Shown here: one piece after another, positions 43,304 to 50,186 of the stretch
Layout of the letters: every line of letters starts with the position of its first letter
Position numbering within the stretch: the stretch's first letter is position 1
Assembly: GCF_011758645.1 (NCBI RefSeq)
Contig: NZ_JAAMOZ010000001.1
Location: forward strand, 186,001-250,000
Direction: 5' to 3'
DNA: 64,000 nt
From: Brooklawnia cerclae
GTDB lineage: Bacteria > Actinomycetota > Actinomycetes > Propionibacteriales > Propionibacteriaceae
Position numbers and translations under genes: made by a program
Notes under the pieces: model-generated
What the model saw: only the letters and a program-made list of their open reading frames with translations
What the model was told of the DNA's origin: nothing
Database searches by the model: none

Positions 43304-44128
43304 GTGGCCCGGGCGTCTCGGAGCCGGTCGTCCGACTCCGCCGTGCTGTGGGCGGACTCCCCCGGAGGTTCGCAGGCTGACGCGTTCCGCGCCGTGCATG
43401 CCCACGAACGGCGTAGCCGGGCCGCCAGAACCCTCGGTATGTTGGCCGGTGTCGTCGCGCTGGCGGCGTTCGCGGGGGTGCTGCCCGGTATGGCTTCGGG
43501 TGCGGTTCCCGCGCCGACCGGGCCGCCCGGCGGGATCACGGCACCTCCATCGGCTGCCCCGGCCGTGCCGGGCCAGGCCGGGGACAGCCCGACCGGGTCG
43601 GCGCAGCCGGGCGAATCGGACGAGTTGCCGCCGTCCACCGGGTCTGCTGGATCGGTGGACCCGGCGAACGAGTCGCAGCCCCTGCCGTCGCTGGAGGTCT
43701 CGGAGGCACCGAACCCGACGCAGTCACAGGCGGGCAGCGGAATGGCCACCGGCCCGGCGGTACCGCGTGAACTTCGGATCGAGGTCGGCGCGACCGGTTA
43801 CCAGGCGGAGATCGATCGTTGTCAGTGGGTGCGTATGGACCTCGGCGCGGTCGCGCCGATCGTCGCCGCGCACGACTACTGCGGCGGGAGCGTGGTGCTC
43901 GATCTGCTCACCGGGGACCGGGTCGATCTGGCCGGGCAGGGGCTCGACGGTCGATACGTGGTGGCGGGAAGCCGAGACGCGCGTCCCGGCCAGGATGCCG
44001 CCGAGGCCACCGCCGGGCTGGTCGCCACGGTGCTTCTGCAGACCTGCTATCCAGACGGGGCTCACGTGAGGCTGGTCGTCCTCGTTCCCGTGGACGCATC
44101 CCCCTCGTCGACGCCGGGGGAGTCGTAG
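43304..44128 (+). CDS. Membrane protein with sortase-like C-terminal domain
   Basis: 274 residues from GTG 43304, three bases after the transglycosylase stop. One membrane helix at residues 45-64 and a Pro/Ser/Gly linker precede a domain of about 105 residues. Its features recall sortases: A-A-H-D-Y-C with His190, TGDRVDL, RYVV, then LLQTCYPDG with Cys248 and RLVVLV with Arg256. The order His, Cys, Arg and the T-C context match the sortase triad, though the N-terminal strands are short. Two more Cys (173, 193) could form a disulfide. No LPxTG protein is seen here. The call is an inference from motifs. Confidence 0.45.
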   Translation: MARASRSRSSDSAVLWADSPGGSQADAFRAVHAHERRSRAARTLGMLAGVVALAAFAGVLPGMASGAVPAPTGPPGGITAPPSAAPAVPGQAGDSPTGSAQPGESDELPPSTGSAGSVDPANESQPLPSLEVSEAPNPTQSQAGSGMATGPAVPRELRIEVGATGYQAEIDRCQWVRMDLGAVAPIVAAHDYCGGSVVLDLLTGDRVDLAGQGLDGRYVVAGSRDARPGQDAAEATAGLVATVLLQTCYPDGAHVRLVVLVPVDASPSSTPGES

Positions 44129-44141
44129 CCGGGTGATCAGT

Positions 44142-44181
44142 GTGGAAGATTGTGGCGCGTAGTCGCACCACAATCTTCCAC
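44142..44181. repeat. Palindromic intergenic element, copy 1
   Basis: GTGGAAGATTGTGG (44142-44155) and CCACAATCTTCCAC (44168-44181) are perfect 14-bp arms, extended inward by GCG/CGC with one mismatch. The same sequence occurs at 45773-45820. It lies in the gap after the sortase-like gene and would form a strong RNA hairpin. Confidence 0.85.
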
Positions 44182-44253
44182 GATCTTCTCGCCGCACTCG
44201 TCACGGCGGGTGGTCGCCCTCCTAGAGTGGTCGTATCCTAGGGGAGGAACATC

Positions 44254-44913
44254 ATGACCGGATCGGATGCCCCGGCAGGCGTGGGCCCCGTCGTCACACT
44301 GTTCGAAACCAGCGGTTCCCTCATGGACCGGATCGGGCTCCGGCTGGGCGAGTTGCTCGGAGTGCCGGTTGTGGGGCCGTCGCTGACCCCGGACGCCGTC
44401 GCCCTGGCCCTCGATCCCGAGGCCGGTACCAACGACGCCTTCGAGCGGCTGCTGCAGAACCTGGGGCCGGACGCCGTGGTGGACGCCGCTCTGTCGAACG
44501 CGGACCTCGATGCCGTAGCCACCCGGATCGACCACAACACGCGAACCGTGCGCAACGCGGCGCGTGCGGGTGGCGTCATCCTGGGACGCAACGCCGCCTT
44601 CATCCTGCGGGACTGGCCGAACGCCTTCCACGTGATGCTCGACGGCTCATGGGCCGAGCGGGTCAACCGGGCGTCCGAGGCGTCCGACTACGCCGCCGAA
44701 CGCGAGGCGCTGCGCATGCAACTCGAGGACGATGTGCGCACCCGGCTGGCCGTCTTCGCCTACGGCTACGATCCGCGCGGGCTCGAGCACTACGACCTGG
44801 TGGTGAACACCTGCAGGCTGGACGTCGAGCAGGCTTCGCGGGTGATCGCGTCGGCCCTGTGTGCAACGGACAACCTGGCCGGCGACGGACCGGCCCAGCC
44901 CTCGCGAGGCTGA
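44254..44913 (+). CDS. Cytidylate-kinase-like protein
   Basis: 219 residues from ATG 44254, with GGGGAGGAA upstream. The middle and C-terminus match the cytidylate-kinase-like family: GVILGRNAAFIL near residue 108, HVMLDGSWAERV, and YDLVVNTCRLD near 185. The N-terminal P-loop, normally G-S-G-G-x-x-I, is changed to T-S-G-S-L-M-D-R-I without the Lys, as in several members. Nucleotide kinase activity is therefore unproven. It converges on aroD. Confidence 0.75.
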   Translation: MTGSDAPAGVGPVVTLFETSGSLMDRIGLRLGELLGVPVVGPSLTPDAVALALDPEAGTNDAFERLLQNLGPDAVVDAALSNADLDAVATRIDHNTRTVRNAARAGGVILGRNAAFILRDWPNAFHVMLDGSWAERVNRASEASDYAAEREALRMQLEDDVRTRLAVFAYGYDPRGLEHYDLVVNTCRLDVEQASRVIASALCATDNLAGDGPAQPSRG

Positions 44914-44954
44914 GCCTGGTCGGGCGACGACGATCTTGGCGGTTGCCTCGTCCG

Positions 44955-45731
44955 TCAGGCCAGCCCGCGCCCGATGAGATCGAGGGACGCCAGCACCTCG
45001 TCCAGCGGCATCTGGCCGGGCGCCGAGCCCTCGTCCCCGAGCGTGGCGAACGTGGCGCACGAGCCGAACACCTGCCCCGCCAGGCGGCTGATGCCCCCGA
45101 GAGCTCCCATGGACATGGTGAGCAGCGGCACGCGGGCGGTCTCGTGTGCGCGTGCGGTCGCAGCCAGCAAGGTGGCGACGTCCTCGGGCTTGTGCGGCAT
45201 CACAGCGATCTTGCACACGTCGGCGCCGGCCGACTGCATCGCTTCCAGCTGATCCATGATCGCAGGTAGAGCCGGGGTCGCCTGGAAGTCGTGGCTCGAC
45301 GCGATCACGGGCACGTGATGGGCATGCGCCGTCTCGATGCAGCGACGGGCCGCTGGGTGCAGGTACTGCACGTCGACGAGGTCGATGTCGCCGCCGGCGC
45401 ATGCGTCGGCCACCACGTCGCGATAGGCGTCGGGTGACGGAGCCCACTCGCCGCCCTCGTCCTGAGTGCGGGGAGTGAACAGCAGGGGCCGGTCACCGAT
45501 CGTCTCCCTGAGCCTGGCGGCGACACGGCGGACGCGTTCCCGGTTGCCCCGGCCGTCGAAGCGATCCACACGCCACTCCACCATGTCGACGGGGCTGGCG
45601 GCGATGCGTCTCGCTGCCGCGATCAGGCCGGCCTCGTGCGCGTCGGTCAACGGGACGATGACCTTGGGGCGTCCCTGCCCCAGGACGACGCCTCGCACTG
45701 TGAGGGTGGGGCCCTGACGTGACGCGCTCAT
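44955..45731 (-). CDS. aroD: 3-dehydroquinate dehydratase, type I
   Basis: 258 residues. The enzyme makes 3-dehydroshikimate in the shikimate pathway through a Schiff base. The TIM-barrel signatures are present: VEWRVDRFDG near residue 50, the catalytic His in ASSHDFQATP near 148 and the Schiff-base Lys in VCKIAVMPHK near 174. Type I is less common than type II (aroQ) in actinobacteria. No other aro gene adjoins. A perfect palindrome lies 41 bases upstream of the start. Confidence 0.93.
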   Translation of the reverse strand: MSASRQGPTLTVRGVVLGQGRPKVIVPLTDAHEAGLIAAARRIAASPVDMVEWRVDRFDGRGNRERVRRVAARLRETIGDRPLLFTPRTQDEGGEWAPSPDAYRDVVADACAGGDIDLVDVQYLHPAARRCIETAHAHHVPVIASSHDFQATPALPAIMDQLEAMQSAGADVCKIAVMPHKPEDVATLLAATARAHETARVPLLTMSMGALGGISRLAGQVFGSCATFATLGDEGSAPGQMPLDEVLASLDLIGRGLA

Positions 45732-45772
45732 GCCCGACAGGTTAGCGAGTGACCGGCGAAGACGAAACCCGT

Positions 45773-45820
45773 CAGTGTGGAAGATTGTGGTGCGACTACG
45801 CACCACAATCTTCCACACTG
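45773..45820. repeat. Palindromic intergenic element, copy 2
   Basis: A perfect inverted repeat with 22-bp arms (45773-45794 and 45799-45820) around the loop ACTA, containing the same GTGGAAGATTGTGGTGCG core as copy 1. The stop codon of the small leftward gene (45796-45798) lies in its loop and adjoining arm, so the last residues of that protein are encoded by the repeat. Confidence 0.9.
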
Positions 45821-46032
45821 ATTGCGAGGGCGCAGTCGGGGCAACCGCGATACGGTTCGTCCCAACCGCAGCGCCGCAGCACCAGCGCCACTTGGTGGGC
45901 CGCCTCGCACGACCGCTCCGTGCAGTCCATCCAGCCGTAGCGCAGGGTGACCCGGCCTCGCACCAGGTGGTAGTGAGCCTGCTGGTCGGCGAGCATCAGC
46001 AGCTCGGCCGGGATTCGCTTGCGGGGGTGCAT
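45796..46032 (-). CDS. Small Cys-rich protein of unknown function
   Basis: 78 residues from ATG 46032, with GGAAGG eight bases upstream. Six Cys occur, including C-P-D-C near residue 64 and D-C-T-E-R-S-C near residue 36, which may form a zinc site. The sequence MDCTERSCEAAHQVALVLRR suggests a helix between them. The last seven or so residues derive from a palindromic repeat, so the protein may have been truncated or extended by its insertion. I do not recognise the family. Confidence 0.5.
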   Translation of the reverse strand: MHPRKRIPAELLMLADQQAHYHLVRGRVTLRYGWMDCTERSCEAAHQVALVLRRCGWDEPYRGCPDCALAISVEDCGA

Positions 46033-46102
46033 GGGCCAAGCCTTCCGGGTGAAGCGCTCGCTCGAAAGGGGCAGCTCAAACCTGTGGATAACTCCGTTGC
46101 GA

Positions 46103-46221
46103 ATCAGGGAAACGCTGATCAATGCGGGCAACGCTGGCTGAGCCTGTCGAAGCCCGTTGCCGGACGGCAGTTTCACGACCCTTCGACAGGCTCAGGGATC
46201 GTTGATCAGCGTTTCCCTAAT
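46103..46221. repeat. MITE/REPIN-like element with terminal inverted repeats
   Basis: The ends form inverted repeats: 46103-46123 reads ATCAGGGAAACGCTGATCAAT, less its last base within a 20-base view, and the reverse complement of 46201-46221 differs at only a few positions. An inner pair, CTGAGCCTGTCGAAG (46138-46152) and CTTCGACAGGCTCAG (46181-46195), is also inverted. The 5' 88 bp recurs as a reverse complement at 2245-2331. The right end carries the stop codon of the kinase gene. No transposase is encoded. Confidence 0.8.
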
Positions 46222-46810
46222 CGGGAGATGCCTCCAGGTCGCCGTGCACCACCCAGTCGGCCAGCCGCCAGGGTCGGTTCACCGACCACAGCGCCGCCTC
46301 CTGCTCAGCCCAGTCGTCCCACCAGGGCCGGAAGCCGTCGCCGTCGCCGCGGCCGAGGGCGCGGCGCTTCCGCTCGTCCGCCGACACCTCGTACCACAGG
46401 CGGGAGGAGGCCAGCGGTGCGCTGCGGATGCTGATCGCCCCGCAACCTTCGACGATGATCGGCCGCTCGGGATCGAGCGGCACCCAGCCCGACACCTCGT
46501 CGTGGCGCCAGTCCCATGTGGGATGCCCGGGCTCGTCGGGGGCCAGGATCGTCTGCCAGACCCACTGGGACGCCAGCGCCAAGCCGTGCCAACCGGGGTA
46601 GCAGTCGTCCAGGCTGACGAGTTGTACGGGGCCCAGGCGTGCGGCCAGTTCGCGGCGCAGCGCCCGGGCGAGCGTGGTCTTGCCCGAGCCGGAGCCCCCG
46701 TCGAGCAGGACGACCGGCCGGCGGTCGGCCGCGGCGGTGAGCACATCGTCCACCAGCAGCGGCCAGTCGCCGGGAAGCTCGATCGTCCTCGCATCGGTCG
46801 TCTCGGGCAT
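46217..46810 (-). CDS. P-loop uridine-kinase-like protein of the thiamine-transport operon
   Basis: 197 residues. Walker A is G-G-S-G-S-G-K-T-T near residue 38; SLDDCYPG near 66 and IIVEGCGA near 119 match the uridine kinase/phosphoribulokinase-like group of small-molecule kinases. It begins one base after the EcfT stop, as the last gene of the TPP-riboswitch operon, so a role in phosphorylating imported thiamine or pyrimidine precursor is possible but unproven. The final codon and TAG stop lie in the repeat at 46103-46221, so the original C-terminus may have been altered. Confidence 0.75.
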   Translation of the reverse strand: MPETTDARTIELPGDWPLLVDDVLTAAADRRPVVLLDGGSGSGKTTLARALRRELAARLGPVQLVSLDDCYPGWHGLALASQWVWQTILAPDEPGHPTWDWRHDEVSGWVPLDPERPIIVEGCGAISIRSAPLASSRLWYEVSADERKRRALGRGDGDGFRPWWDDWAEQEAALWSVNRPWRLADWVVHGDLEASPD

Positions 46811-46811
46811 G

Positions 46812-47603
46812 TCACGACCACCCGACGAACCAGAACGTGCCCATGCGCACTGCCAACCCGATCGACAGCGCGCATATCGCCAGCGTGACCAGCAGCCCCA
46901 CCAGGTCGGGCAGGCCTAGCGAGGATGGGCGCGCCCAGGTGCGTTTCTGCTTGCCGCCGAAGCCGCGGGCTTCCATCGCGGTGGCGAGTTTCGTGCCGCG
47001 CCGGATCGCGAACACCAGCAGCGCGAACGCCATGGTCGCGAATCTGCGGACGCGTCCGGCATCACCCAGGCCGCGGGCCCTGCGGGCCAGCGTCATCGTC
47101 CGCCAGTCCTCGGCGAACAGGCCGATCATGCGCACCCCGGCCAGCGTCCCGAGCACGAAACGCTCCGGCAGGCGGACGATCTGGGCCATGCCGTCGGCCA
47201 TCCGGGTGGGGTCGGCGCCACCGACCAGGACGATCGCGGCGGTGCCGAGCACGAGGATGCGCAGGAAGACCGCTCCGGCCATGACCAGCGAGTCGTCGCT
47301 GACGGTCAGCAGCCACCAATGGGCCCAGATACGCCCGCCGGGCTTGCCGTACAGCGCCATGCTGATCGCGCCGATCGGGGCGATCAGCAGCAGCGGCGCG
47401 AGCCTGCGGGCCAGCCGTCGGGCAGGTACCCCGCAGGCGAGGAAGGCGATCAGCTGACAGACGAGCATCGTCCCGGCGCTGACTAGGTCAAGGGTGGCTA
47501 GGATCGGCACGGACGCCAGAATCGCCAGCGCGAGCCGGGTGACGGGGTTGAGCCGGTCGAGTCGGGTGGGCTGCCGCAGGTGCGGGGCCGGGTCCACGGT
47601 CAT
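46812..47603 (-). CDS. ykoC: ECF transporter transmembrane component EcfT (YkoC type)
   Basis: 263 residues with about six hydrophobic segments. The two coupling motifs that touch the ATPases are visible: A-R-R-A-R-G near residue 175 and A-M-E-A-R-G-F near residue 213. EcfT links the substrate-binding S component to ATP hydrolysis. It overlaps the ATPase gene by four bases and is followed at one base by the kinase gene. Confidence 0.92.
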   Translation of the reverse strand: MTVDPAPHLRQPTRLDRLNPVTRLALAILASVPILATLDLVSAGTMLVCQLIAFLACGVPARRLARRLAPLLLIAPIGAISMALYGKPGGRIWAHWWLLTVSDDSLVMAGAVFLRILVLGTAAIVLVGGADPTRMADGMAQIVRLPERFVLGTLAGVRMIGLFAEDWRTMTLARRARGLGDAGRVRRFATMAFALLVFAIRRGTKLATAMEARGFGGKQKRTWARPSSLGLPDLVGLLVTLAICALSIGLAVRMGTFWFVGWS

Positions 47604-49084
47604 GCCGCGATCCGTTCGGCCGTGAGGGAGATCTCGTGCTCGCCGAGGACGTCCAGGTAGTCCCGGTCGTGGGTGACCGACACGATCGTCCGGCCCTCGT
47701 CGAGGATGCCCCGCACGAGCCCGACCAGATCGCTCCAGGTGTTGCGATCCTGGCCGAACGTCGGCTCGTCCAGCACGATCACCTGCGGACTCGTGGCCAG
47801 CACCGTGCCGACGCTGAGCCGGCGCTGTTCGCCACCCGACAAGGTGAAGGGGTTGGCGTCCGCATGTGCTTCGAGGTGCAGGACGCTCAGCAGCTCGTCC
47901 ACCCTGGCCTGGGCGCGCCCGGTGTCCCAGCCGAGCGCTCGCAGCCCGACGGCCAGTTCGGCCCGGACGCTGCGCTCGACGAACTGGTGCTCCGGCTGCT
48001 GGAAGACCGTGCCGAGGCGGGTGAGGAGGTCTCGGCTCGTCCAGGTGTGGGGGTCGGCGGGGACCAGGTGTCGTCCCCGATGGGTGGGACGCAGCGAGGG
48101 GCCCGCGATCACCTTCCCACCGAGTGGCCGGAGCAGCCCCGCCAGTGTGAGTGCCAGGGTCGACTTGCCGGCGCCGTTGGGGCCGGTGATCACGGTGCTC
48201 AGGCCCTCGGGGACGGCGACTCGCAGATCGTCGCTCACCGGGTGGGAGGCCTCGTAGCCGGTTCGCAGGTGCTCGGTGACCAGCACCGGTCCCGGGGACG
48301 CCGGGGTCGTTCGCGGGTCAAGGCCTGTGGGGACGCCCGGCACCCATACCCCGGCGGCCAGCAGCGTCTCGGTCTGATCGCGGAGCACCTGGGCCGCGGG
48401 ACCATCGGCGATCACCTCTCCCGGACCGAGCACGATGATCCGATCGACCAGGTCGGCCCACAGATCGATACGGTGCTCGACGACGACCAGGGTCGTCCGC
48501 CGGTCGGCCACGACGCGCCCGATCGCGTCCCGGACCTCCCGGATGCCCTGTGGGTCGAGGTTCGCCGTGGGCTCGTCCAGACAGAGGATGGGCGTGCTTC
48601 CCCCGGGATCGCCGGGCGCCGGTTGCATCGCGAGCGCGGCGGCGATGGCGAGCCGTTGCTTCTGGCCGCCCGACAGCGCGCCCGTGGGATGTTCCAGCGA
48701 CAGCGGCAGGTTCACCGCGTCGAGGGCCTGGTGCACCCGCGGCCAGATCTGTTCGGGTGACATGCCGAGGTTCTCGCAGCCGAACGCGACGTCGTCGCCG
48801 ACCCGGGCGAGCACGACCTGCGACTCCGGGTCCTGCATGACCAGGCCGACCCGGCCCCTCAGGCGGGAGGGATGCTTTCCGTCGATGAGAAGCCTGCCCG
48901 TCTCCGTTCCCTCGTCGGCGCCCCCGAGGACGCCGGCGAGCGCGGCGAGCAGGGTCGACTTGCCCGACCCGCTCGCCCCGAGCAGGAGCACCCGCTCCCC
49001 GTCGGCGATGTGGAGGCTCGCTCCGCGGACGGCCCACGAGGAACGCCCGGCATAGCGCCAGCCCCAGTCGTCCGCAGTGATCAT
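47600..49084 (-). CDS. ykoD: ECF transporter double ATPase (YkoD type)
   Basis: 494 residues made of two fused ABC domains. The first has GASGSGKST, LSGGQKQR and LCLDEP; the second has GPNGAGKST, LSGGEQRR and IVLDEP. Both halves appear catalytically intact. Fusion of the two EcfA subunits in one chain is typical of YkoD. It powers the YkoE S component for thiamine or hydroxymethylpyrimidine uptake. Confidence 0.93.
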   Translation of the reverse strand: MITADDWGWRYAGRSSWAVRGASLHIADGERVLLLGASGSGKSTLLAALAGVLGGADEGTETGRLLIDGKHPSRLRGRVGLVMQDPESQVVLARVGDDVAFGCENLGMSPEQIWPRVHQALDAVNLPLSLEHPTGALSGGQKQRLAIAAALAMQPAPGDPGGSTPILCLDEPTANLDPQGIREVRDAIGRVVADRRTTLVVVEHRIDLWADLVDRIIVLGPGEVIADGPAAQVLRDQTETLLAAGVWVPGVPTGLDPRTTPASPGPVLVTEHLRTGYEASHPVSDDLRVAVPEGLSTVITGPNGAGKSTLALTLAGLLRPLGGKVIAGPSLRPTHRGRHLVPADPHTWTSRDLLTRLGTVFQQPEHQFVERSVRAELAVGLRALGWDTGRAQARVDELLSVLHLEAHADANPFTLSGGEQRRLSVGTVLATSPQVIVLDEPTFGQDRNTWSDLVGLVRGILDEGRTIVSVTHDRDYLDVLGEHEISLTAERIAA

Positions 49085-49094
49085 GCGACGACGA

Positions 49095-49742
49095 TCAGGC
49101 GGCGGTCTCGGCCCGGGCCTGCTCGTCCCGCCCGGACGCGAAACGGCTCAGCACGCCGGTACGAGCCAGCGCCCGGACGACCAGCCAGCCCACGAGCCCT
49201 GCCAGGACGACACCCGAGACCGCGGTGCACACGAGGTAGATCGCGTTGAAGGTGAAGCCCTTGGGCAGGTTGGGGCTGGTGAACAGCTCCAGGGTCCAGG
49301 CTCCGACGCCCGCAAGGGCACCGGACAGCAGGGCGACGGGCAGGCGGTAGTTGCGGTAGGCGAAGGCCAGGAAGACGATCTCGGCGCCGATCCCCTGTGC
49401 CAGGCCCGAGTAGAGCGTGCTGATGCCCCACACATTGCCGATGAGCGCTGATGTGACGGCGCCGACCAGTTCGACGAAGATCGCGGCCCCCGGCTTGCGG
49501 ATCACGAGCATGCCGAGCGGCCCGCCGAGGAACCAGATGCCCGCGGCGATCCCGCCGAGGCCCGGGGTGATCGCGTCCATGGCCTGGAACCAGGCGTACC
49601 CGACGGTGTTCCAGCCGAAGAAGATCAGGCCGGTGGCTACGCCGAGCACGGCTGCGACGACGATGTCGACCACTCGCCAGGAGCGGTTCGACGTGAGCGG
49701 TGTGCTCTCGTCCGTGTTCGTCGCCGGTGTATTCGTTGTCAT
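49095..49742 (-). CDS. ykoE: ECF transporter S component YkoE (thiamine/HMP)
   Basis: 215 residues with six hydrophobic segments: VDIVVAAVLGVATGLIFFGW near residue 25, then WFLGGPLGMLVIRKPGAA near 69, and ELVGAVTSALIGNVWG near 92, all characteristic of YkoE. This S component captures thiamine or its pyrimidine moiety. ATG 49742 has a strong GAGGAGGG site (49749-49756). A TPP riboswitch precedes it, so expression should fall when thiamine pyrophosphate is plentiful. Confidence 0.93.
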   Translation of the reverse strand: MTTNTPATNTDESTPLTSNRSWRVVDIVVAAVLGVATGLIFFGWNTVGYAWFQAMDAITPGLGGIAAGIWFLGGPLGMLVIRKPGAAIFVELVGAVTSALIGNVWGISTLYSGLAQGIGAEIVFLAFAYRNYRLPVALLSGALAGVGAWTLELFTSPNLPKGFTFNAIYLVCTAVSGVVLAGLVGWLVVRALARTGVLSRFASGRDEQARAETAA

Positions 49743-49802
49743 TGTGTGCCCTCCTCAAGGATCCGGGCACGGGTTTGGAGTCGACCAACGACCCCGAAGA
49801 GA

Positions 49803-49892
49803 GTCTCCCTGCGCTGGCATGACCCAGATCAGGTTTGACGGTCGAGGGCTGGAAGCCCTCCTCTCAGCCCGGTTCACCGGGCTCCCGTGTCT
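49803..49892 (-). promoter_or_regulatory. TPP riboswitch (THI element)
   Basis: Read on the minus strand, the diagnostic parts occur in order: GGGAGCCCGG, CTGAGA (plus 49862-49867) in the pyrimidine-sensing helix, then CCTGATCTGG (plus 49824-49833) and GCGCAGGGA (plus 49806-49814). It lies 60 bases before the ykoE start. The GAGGAGGG ribosome-binding site between them could be sequestered when TPP binds, so translational control is likely. Confidence 0.93.
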
Positions 49893-50186
49893 GTGGACAT
49901 GTTAGCCGAAGCGGGGGCGCCCGGCCAGGTGCTTCGTGTGCCCCGGGTGCCGCCTCGCTGCGGTGTGTGCTCCCGCGGGTGCGGTGTCATTCACGCGAGT
50001 GCCGTGTGCTCCCGCGGGTGGTGTACGGCCCGCGGGAAGCGACGACGCCCGCGCGAGGTCAGGCGGGCCGCGTGAGGGACGGAATCGCTTGCGTGCCCCG
50101 GGTGCCGACCACGAAAACCCGGACGAGCCCCGGTCACCGCCGCGTCCAACCGCGCGGGGCCGCCCGCCTGCGGGATACTGGGCGAC
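49893..50186. other. Intergenic region with GC-rich palindromic repeats
   Basis: No gene is supported. The stretch includes three CTCCCGCGGGTG units (near 49970, 50009 and their neighbours); 50009-50038 repeats the element at 6110-6139 with three differences. It separates the divergent riboswitch operon and the cardiolipin synthase gene, so their promoters lie here. TACTGG at 50176-50181 is five bases before ATG 50187. Confidence 0.5.
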
